Origin: Eubacterium sp.
GTDB taxonomy: Bacteria; Bacillota; Clostridia; Lachnospirales; Lachnospiraceae
Reading direction: 5' to 3'
NCBI GenBank assembly: GCA_024692605.1
Contig: JAILMQ010000027.1
Coordinates: 1-47,901 of the forward strand
Length of the DNA: 47,901 nucleotides
The notes under the pieces were generated by a model that worked only from the letters and a program-made list of their open reading frames with translations, was not told the DNA's origin and made no database searches. A program made the translations under genes and the position numbers. Of this stretch, positions 43,550 through 47,901 are shown one piece after another (the first letter of the stretch is position 1; the number at the start of each line of letters is the position of its first letter).

Positions 43550-45295
43550 ATGTTTTGTACTAAGTGTGGAAATAATATTCCTGATGGGGTTATGTTTTGT
43601 ACTTACTGTGGCAATGCAGTGAAAGCGCCGGTTTATAAAGAGGCAGTACAGCAGGGAGCTCAGCAGCAGGGCTTTAATCAGCAGGGAGCTCAGCAGCAGG
43701 GTTTTAATCAGCGTGGACCACAGCAAGGATTTAGTCAGCAGGCCGGATCACAGATGGGACAGCAGCCAAAACCGCTTACTGCAGAACAGAAGAAACTGTT
43801 TAAAACCGTTGGAATCATATGCGCAGTAGTGATCGTTCTGTCTCTGGCAGTTTTACTTTTCTTTAATCTGTTCTGGACACCAACAGTAAATCTGAATAAG
43901 TATGTAAGCATCACATCAGAAGGCTATGATTCAATTGGTTCTGCTTCAGCGAAGTTTATGCTTGAAGACTTCACAAGAGACTATGGAAATAAGATTAAAT
44001 TCAAAGGGGCATCAATGCCTGACAATGCCAGCAGCTACAGCTGTCCTGCAGAATATATGTTTAGTAATTACATTTCCGGTTCGCTGAACAATTCATCTAA
44101 TCTTTCAAACGGAGAAACAATTACCTTTGAATGGAATGTAGATGAAACTTCGATTGCTGATAGTTTTAAAGTTAAGTTAAAGTATGAAAATATTGATTAT
44201 GCAGTTTCCGGTCTGAAGAAGGCGGATACATTTGATATATTCAGCAAGGTAAATGTTACCTTTGAGGGATCATCTCCAAACGGAACTGTTTCCATCACAA
44301 ATGAAAATGATGATTACCCGGTATCTTATTGGAGCTTTGTTGCTGATAAGGACAGCGGTCTCAGCAATGGTGATAAAATAACAGTTAGTGTTGACGGCGA
44401 TGATGCTATGATTCAGGAATGTCTTAATGAGACCGGAATGATTCCTGATTCATTATCAAAAGAATATGAGGTCAGTGGTCTGGATAGCAATATCACAAAG
44501 CTGGAACAGATTCCTGATGATATCATGCAGAAAATGAAGAAGCAGGTTGAGGATAAGCTGGAGTCAACAGCAGCATCTGACTGGGAGAAAGGAATAGACA
44601 TATCCAAGATGACTTATGCGGGTGCATATCTTCTTACTGCTAAGGAAGGCGTGGATTCTGAATACAACAACCGCGTGATCTTAGTTTATGCTGTAGATGT
44701 TTCTGCTGATACTGAGATTGATGACACAAATTACACCGGTAAATTCGGATATTATTATTACGGTGAATTCAGTAATCTGGTTCTTCTGGATGACGGAACA
44801 GTTTCCCTTGACCTGAATAATATCGAGACACCAAGAGAAACAGTGGAACTTAATACCCACGTTGAAAGCTGGTGGTCTGAAGTAGTTTATAATTTTGACG
44901 GTTATTCAGACCTGGATACATTATTCAATAAAACAGTAGTAGCCTTTAAGGATCAATATGAATATGAGTCATCAGTAGATGACAGTATCGCTCCTCAGAA
45001 AGCCAGTGGAGAAGCTTCATCAAAAAAGGTTAGTTCAGGTGGAGAGATCTTCCCTGACAGTAGTTCAAGACTTCTTTCGGAATCTGAGGTGAGCAGACTC
45101 TCAAAGGCTGATGTGCAGACAGCAATAAATGAAATCTATGCCAGAAATGGATATAAGTTTAAAGATAAGTCCATCCTTGCATATTTTGAGGAATATGACT
45201 GGTATGATCCTGATACCACTTCACAGGATGTGGCAAAATCAAGGTTTAACAGTACTGAGAATGCGAATGTCCTTCTGCTTTCAGAATACAAATAA
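43550..45295 (+). CDS. zinc-ribbon membrane protein with Gln-Gly repeats and C-terminal YARHG domain
   Basis: The domains in order are: a double zinc ribbon (FCTKCGNNIPDGVMFCTYCGNAV, residues 2-24), a Gln/Gly/Asn-rich low-complexity tract with 10-residue repeats (about 31-75), one membrane helix (about 85-106), a long extracellular part with Ig-like beta repeats, and a YARHG domain at the C-terminus (INEIYARNGYKFKDKSILAYFEEYDWYDP). The ribbon would stay inside and the rest outside. Such proteins are widespread in Lachnospiraceae and poorly understood. The repeats in the tract are tandem at DNA level. It follows citrate synthase by 12 bases and precedes a wall amidase, so a role in the cell envelope is likely. 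Confidence 0.82.
   Translation: MFCTKCGNNIPDGVMFCTYCGNAVKAPVYKEAVQQGAQQQGFNQQGAQQQGFNQRGPQQGFSQQAGSQMGQQPKPLTAEQKKLFKTVGIICAVVIVLSLAVLLFFNLFWTPTVNLNKYVSITSEGYDSIGSASAKFMLEDFTRDYGNKIKFKGASMPDNASSYSCPAEYMFSNYISGSLNNSSNLSNGETITFEWNVDETSIADSFKVKLKYENIDYAVSGLKKADTFDIFSKVNVTFEGSSPNGTVSITNENDDYPVSYWSFVADKDSGLSNGDKITVSVDGDDAMIQECLNETGMIPDSLSKEYEVSGLDSNITKLEQIPDDIMQKMKKQVEDKLESTAASDWEKGIDISKMTYAGAYLLTAKEGVDSEYNNRVILVYAVDVSADTEIDDTNYTGKFGYYYYGEFSNLVLLDDGTVSLDLNNIETPRETVELNTHVESWWSEVVYNFDGYSDLDTLFNKTVVAFKDQYEYESSVDDSIAPQKASGEASSKKVSSGGEIFPDSSSRLLSESEVSRLSKADVQTAINEIYARNGYKFKDKSILAYFEEYDWYDPDTTSQDVAKSRFNSTENANVLLLSEYK
43652..43711 (+). repeat. 30-bp tandem repeat in the zinc-ribbon gene, two units
   Basis: Two 30-base copies differing at one position, followed by a degenerate third copy. 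They encode a Gln/Gly/Asn/Phe-rich ten-residue repeat. Slippage here would change linker length without shifting frame. Confidence 0.85.
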
Positions 45296-45322
45296 TGATT
45301 AACACTATACTTGAGGCGATTA

Positions 45323-46231
45323 ATGAAAATTATTAATAAAAAATCTAAAATAAAAATAGTATTTATTTTGATGATGTCCTTGGGACTTTTGGTGGCCTGT
45401 GGAAATAAAAAGACAGATTCTACTGTTGAAAAAGAAGTATTAATGACAGAGGAAAAAACAGAGGAAACCATTGAAGATGCAACACCGGGAGTTGCTGAAG
45501 CAACTCCGGAAGATGCTACACCTTCAGGGGCAGTGGCTGAAAATGCTACTCCTCAGGATTCTGAAGAAAGTACGACAGAATCTACGGAACCAAAGACAAA
45601 TGGAAAAATAATAGTTATAGATCCGGGACATTCTTCAGTAGTTTCTGGAAATATGGAGCCTAATGGTCCGGGGTCATCAGAGATGAAGGCTGCAGATTCA
45701 GGTGGAACCAGAGGAGTAAGTTCAGGACTTACAGAGTATGAACTGAACATGATCATAGCAACTCAGCTTAAGGATGAACTTGTTGAAAGAGGATACACGG
45801 TAATCCTCACCAGAGAAGATAATGTTACTCCTATATCCTGTGCTGAAAGAGCAGCAATAGCTAATAATAATAACGCTGATGTATTCTTAAGACTTCATGC
45901 AGACGGTTCAGATAACAGTAGTGCCAGTGGTCCCATGGGGATCTGTATAACTGCATCAAATCCTTATATCTCCAGTATGTACAGTGAGAGCAGGGTTCTT
46001 TCGGATGCCATACTTAATTCTTACTGCGCTGAAACCGGAATGACCGGCAGAGGTGTTTGGGAAACAGATACAATGACCGGAAATAACTGGAGTCAGGTTC
46101 CAACTACGCTTTTGGAGATGGGATTTATGACCAATCCGAATGAGGATCTTATGATGGCGGATCCGGCCTTCCAGGTTAAGATGGTTACAGGAATTGCCAA
46201 CGGAATAGATCAGTACTGTTTTACAGATTAA
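45323..46231 (+). CDS. N-acetylmuramoyl-L-alanine amidase lipoprotein
   Basis: Cleaves the amide bond between MurNAc and the stem peptide. The start is ATG 45323, with GAGG six bases upstream; the ORF track uses TTG 45311. The signal peptide ends in the lipobox LLVACGN, so it is membrane-anchored outside. An acidic ATP-repeat linker (EDATPGVAEATPEDATPSG...) reaches to residue 95. The amidase_3 domain has the zinc ligands in VIDPGHSS (His near 102), LTEYELN (Glu), RLHADGSDN (His near 190) and the catalytic LLEMGFMTN (Glu near 264). It is complete. Neighbouring genes are co-oriented and closely spaced. Confidence 0.93.
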   Translation: MKIINKKSKIKIVFILMMSLGLLVACGNKKTDSTVEKEVLMTEEKTEETIEDATPGVAEATPEDATPSGAVAENATPQDSEESTTESTEPKTNGKIIVIDPGHSSVVSGNMEPNGPGSSEMKAADSGGTRGVSSGLTEYELNMIIATQLKDELVERGYTVILTREDNVTPISCAERAAIANNNNADVFLRLHADGSDNSSASGPMGICITASNPYISSMYSESRVLSDAILNSYCAETGMTGRGVWETDTMTGNNWSQVPTTLLEMGFMTNPNEDLMMADPAFQVKMVTGIANGIDQYCFTD

Positions 46232-46254
46232 GATAATGATGGAGGTTGATCATT

Positions 46255-46884
46255 ATGAATGAAAATGAAAGAAAGAGAAATGAGCTTTTAGCAAAGACAG
46301 TAATAAAGGGATTGGAATCAAGAAATATGACAGGCTACTATGCAGCCGATAAAGAGGAAGCTTTAAAGCTTGCGCTTAGTATTATTCCTGAAGGCTCATC
46401 AGTCACTATGGGTGGTGCAATGAGTGCCCGTGAGATCGGTCTTGTAGATGCCCTTAAAGAAGGAGAGTATAATTTTATTGACCGTGATAATTATGAAGAT
46501 AAGAGAGCAGCAATGCTTGCAGCATATGATGCGGATGTCTTTCTTTCAAGTGCCAATGCCATCACCAATGACGGAGTAATGGTGAATATTGATGGTAATT
46601 CCAACAGAGTATCAGCCATAGCACAGGGACCTAAAAAGGTGCTTTTCATAGTTGGAATGAATAAGGTTTGTGATGACCTTGATGGTGCCATGAAGAGAGC
46701 CAGAAATGTAGCTGCTCCTATAAATGCACAGAGATTTGGTCTGTCCACACCATGCTGTAAAACCGGAGCATGTATGGATTGTAAATCACCTGACACAATC
46801 TGCTGTCAGTTCCTTATAACAAGATTTTCAAGACACGAAGATAGAATTCATGTAATACTTGTAAATGATTCACTTGGATATTAG
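46255..46884 (+). CDS. LUD-domain (DUF162/LutC-like) protein
   Basis: A 209-residue LUD-fold protein. Its relatives include LutB/LutC of lactate utilisation, but here no lutA or lutB is adjacent, so a lactate role is not implied. Signature: SVTMGGAMSAREIGLVDALK, DVFLSSANAITNDGVMVNIDGNSNRVSAIAQGPKKVLFIVGMNKVCDDLDGAMKR. The C-terminus carries a cysteine-rich stretch (PCCKTGACMDCKSPDTICC) that may bind metal or a cluster. The start is ATG 46255 with GGAGG nine bases upstream; the ORF track starts at TTG three codons earlier. It could be a single-domain acid or oxidoreductase accessory protein. Confidence 0.88.
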   Translation: MNENERKRNELLAKTVIKGLESRNMTGYYAADKEEALKLALSIIPEGSSVTMGGAMSAREIGLVDALKEGEYNFIDRDNYEDKRAAMLAAYDADVFLSSANAITNDGVMVNIDGNSNRVSAIAQGPKKVLFIVGMNKVCDDLDGAMKRARNVAAPINAQRFGLSTPCCKTGACMDCKSPDTICCQFLITRFSRHEDRIHVILVNDSLGY

Positions 46885-46925
46885 ACTTGTAAATACAGTG
46901 TTTCAGATATAGATGGGAAAGAAGA

Positions 46926-47534
46926 ATGGCAAAAAAGAAATACTATGCAGTGGTAAACGGTGTTGTTCCGGGAATTTATACAACCTGGGATGAATGTAAA
47001 AAAAATGTAGATGGATTTCCCGGAGCGGTGTTTAAAGGCTTTGTAACAAAAGAAGAGGCTGAAGCTTTTATGAGAGGTGAAGCGGAAATTCCCCTTGAAG
47101 AGTTTATGAAGTCCCTTCAGAAAAGTGAAGCAATATGCTTTGTGGATGGAAGCTATAATACTGAAACCGGTGAATATGCATATGGACTTGTGCTTTATCA
47201 TAGTGGTATTATTTATGAAGATTCAGATAAATTCTATGATGAAGAAATGTCTGAAATGAGAAACGTTGCAGGAGAACTTGAGGGTTCAATGCATGCCATC
47301 CATTATTGTCTGGATAATGGAATAAAAAGTCTTGACCTTTACTATGATTATCAGGGCATAGAATCCTGGGCAACGGGAGCATGGAAGACCAACAAAGAAG
47401 GTACGAGACTTTACAAAGAGTATTATGATAATATAAAAGATAAAATAAATGTTAACTTTTGTAAGGTGAAGGGGCATTCCGGCAACGTTGGTAATGACAG
47501 AGCAGATGCTCTTGCAAGAGGCGCATTTAAATAA
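46926..47534 (+). CDS. rnhA: ribonuclease HI with N-terminal hybrid-binding domain
   Basis: Degrades RNA in RNA:DNA hybrids. The N-terminal 45 residues (KYYAVVNGVVPGIYTTWDECKKNVDGFPGAVFKGF) are the RNase H1 hybrid-binding domain found in eukaryotic and many Firmicutes enzymes. The catalytic domain carries the DEDD residues: Asp in CFVDGSYN, Glu in VAGELEG, Asp in YYDYQG and Asp in NVGNDRADALA. The 202-residue chain is complete. It is a stand-alone enzyme with no reverse transcriptase nearby. Confidence 0.95.
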   Translation: MAKKKYYAVVNGVVPGIYTTWDECKKNVDGFPGAVFKGFVTKEEAEAFMRGEAEIPLEEFMKSLQKSEAICFVDGSYNTETGEYAYGLVLYHSGIIYEDSDKFYDEEMSEMRNVAGELEGSMHAIHYCLDNGIKSLDLYYDYQGIESWATGAWKTNKEGTRLYKEYYDNIKDKINVNFCKVKGHSGNVGNDRADALARGAFK

Positions 47535-47573
47535 TTAAAGGAGTATGTTTTTAAGTATTAAGGAGGAAACAAA

Positions 47574-47901
47574 ATGGGCTATTATGACAATAATGATGGA
47601 AATGTACCATCAAACGGTAATCCATATTATCAGGATAATGATGTGAATACCGCAAATAGTAATCCTTACGGAAATCAGTACAGCAATCAGTACAGTAATC
47701 CTTACGGAAATCAGTACAGTAATCAGTACAGTAATACTTATGGTAATCAGACTAATAGTCAGTATGGTGAACCACTCAATGAGGATTATTATCGCTCTTC
47801 CGTACAGCCACAGAGAGGCGTGGGAGTAGGAAGCTTTGTTACTGCAGATGTTCTGAATTCTGTTCTGACAAAGTCGTTTATGTATATGTTTATGGCACTT
47901 C
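47574..47901 (+). CDS. partial CDS, probable Bax inhibitor-1 family membrane protein
   Basis: The start is ATG 47574 after a strong AAGGAGG, and the reading frame runs off the right edge after about 109 residues. It is not in the ORF track. The N-terminal 75 residues are a Asn/Tyr/Gln/Gly-rich low-complexity tail with 12-residue repeats (NPYGNQYSNQYS). The last visible part (GSFVTADVLNSVLTKSFMYMFMAL) reads like the approach to the first membrane helix of Bax inhibitor-1/YccA proteins, but too little remains to be sure. Confidence 0.55.
   Translation, partial: MGYYDNNDGNVPSNGNPYYQDNDVNTANSNPYGNQYSNQYSNPYGNQYSNQYSNTYGNQTNSQYGEPLNEDYYRSSVQPQRGVGVGSFVTADVLNSVLTKSFMYMFMAL
47661..47750 (+). repeat. 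36-bp tandem repeat, two and a half units
   Basis: AATCCTTACGGAAATCAG and the rest of the 36-base unit are repeated almost exactly twice, with a diverged half unit after that. They encode the 12-residue Asn/Tyr/Gln repeat of the partial CDS at 47574. Confidence 0.85.

Noticed and set aside
46255-46884. LUD protein as part of a lutABC lactate operon
   Set aside because: No lutA or lutB homologue lies in the window beside it.
46926-47534. RNase H as part of a retron or reverse transcriptase element
   Set aside because: No reverse transcriptase or msr/msd-like region is near. The hybrid-binding domain marks a cellular RNase HI.
47661-47750. Tandem repeat as a CRISPR array
   Set aside because: The units abut without unique spacers and are in frame with a coding sequence.

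Overview
This is a low-GC Firmicutes chromosome segment, most likely from a Lachnospiraceae-type clostridium. The pointers are the paired glgC/glgD genes, choline-binding-type cell wall repeats on secreted enzymes, a four-subunit 2-oxoacid:ferredoxin oxidoreductase, spoVG, AGGAGG-type ribosome sites, and the family make-up of the hypothetical genes. I saw no tRNA or rRNA gene, insertion sequence, prophage or CRISPR array. Most of the window looks like stable core chromosome, with one defence/condensin-type island.

Layout. 1-2.8 kb (minus strand): two secreted proteins of unknown function (one cut by the window edge) and a GH25 lysozyme with cell-wall-binding repeats. 2.9-5.0 kb: a YkgJ-type cysteine-cluster protein and mnmA, ending at a strong terminator. 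5.0-14.0 kb: a four-gene 2-oxoacid:ferredoxin oxidoreductase operon, a CbxX/CfxQ-type AAA+ ATPase, a membrane diguanylate cyclase and an aconitase-family hydratase. 14.1-15.7 kb: NfeD plus paraslipin, with terminator. 15.8-18.5 kb: glgC-glgD (glycogen synthesis) and spoVG. 18.6-23.1 kb: YhhN-family membrane protein, lipid-kinase-like protein and a membrane-anchored PepX-like S15 peptidase. 23.1-29.1 kb: a GlmU uridyltransferase domain without its acetyltransferase half, pth, mfd and a PrsA/SurA-like lipoprotein, ending at a bidirectional terminator. 29.15-30.35 kb (minus): a class A beta-lactamase-fold protein with cell-wall-binding repeats.

30.35-38.3 kb is the most unusual part. A 360-bp leader packed with dyad symmetries precedes a tightly overlapped operon that I read as a Wadjet/MksBEF-like SMC system: JetA-like (kleisin position), JetB-like (KITE position) and a 1465-aa JetC/MukB-like SMC ATPase. 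No JetD nuclease gene follows. Its place is taken by an intact spore-photoproduct-lyase-type radical SAM homologue in which all three Fe-S cysteines are replaced (C-x3-C-x2-C has become R-x3-S-x2-L). The SMC ATPase itself has Asp-Asn where the Walker B Asp-Glu is expected.

38.3-47.9 kb: NAD(P)-malic enzyme, a cytoplasmic ParB-like/BMP fusion, a metallophosphoesterase, citrate synthase, a zinc-ribbon/YARHG membrane protein, an amidase lipoprotein, a LUD-domain protein, RNase HI with a hybrid-binding domain, and the start of a probable Bax-inhibitor-1 family protein. Citrate synthase, the aconitase-family hydratase, malic enzyme and the ferredoxin oxidoreductase together suggest a partial TCA route feeding biosynthesis, but no isocitrate dehydrogenase is in view.
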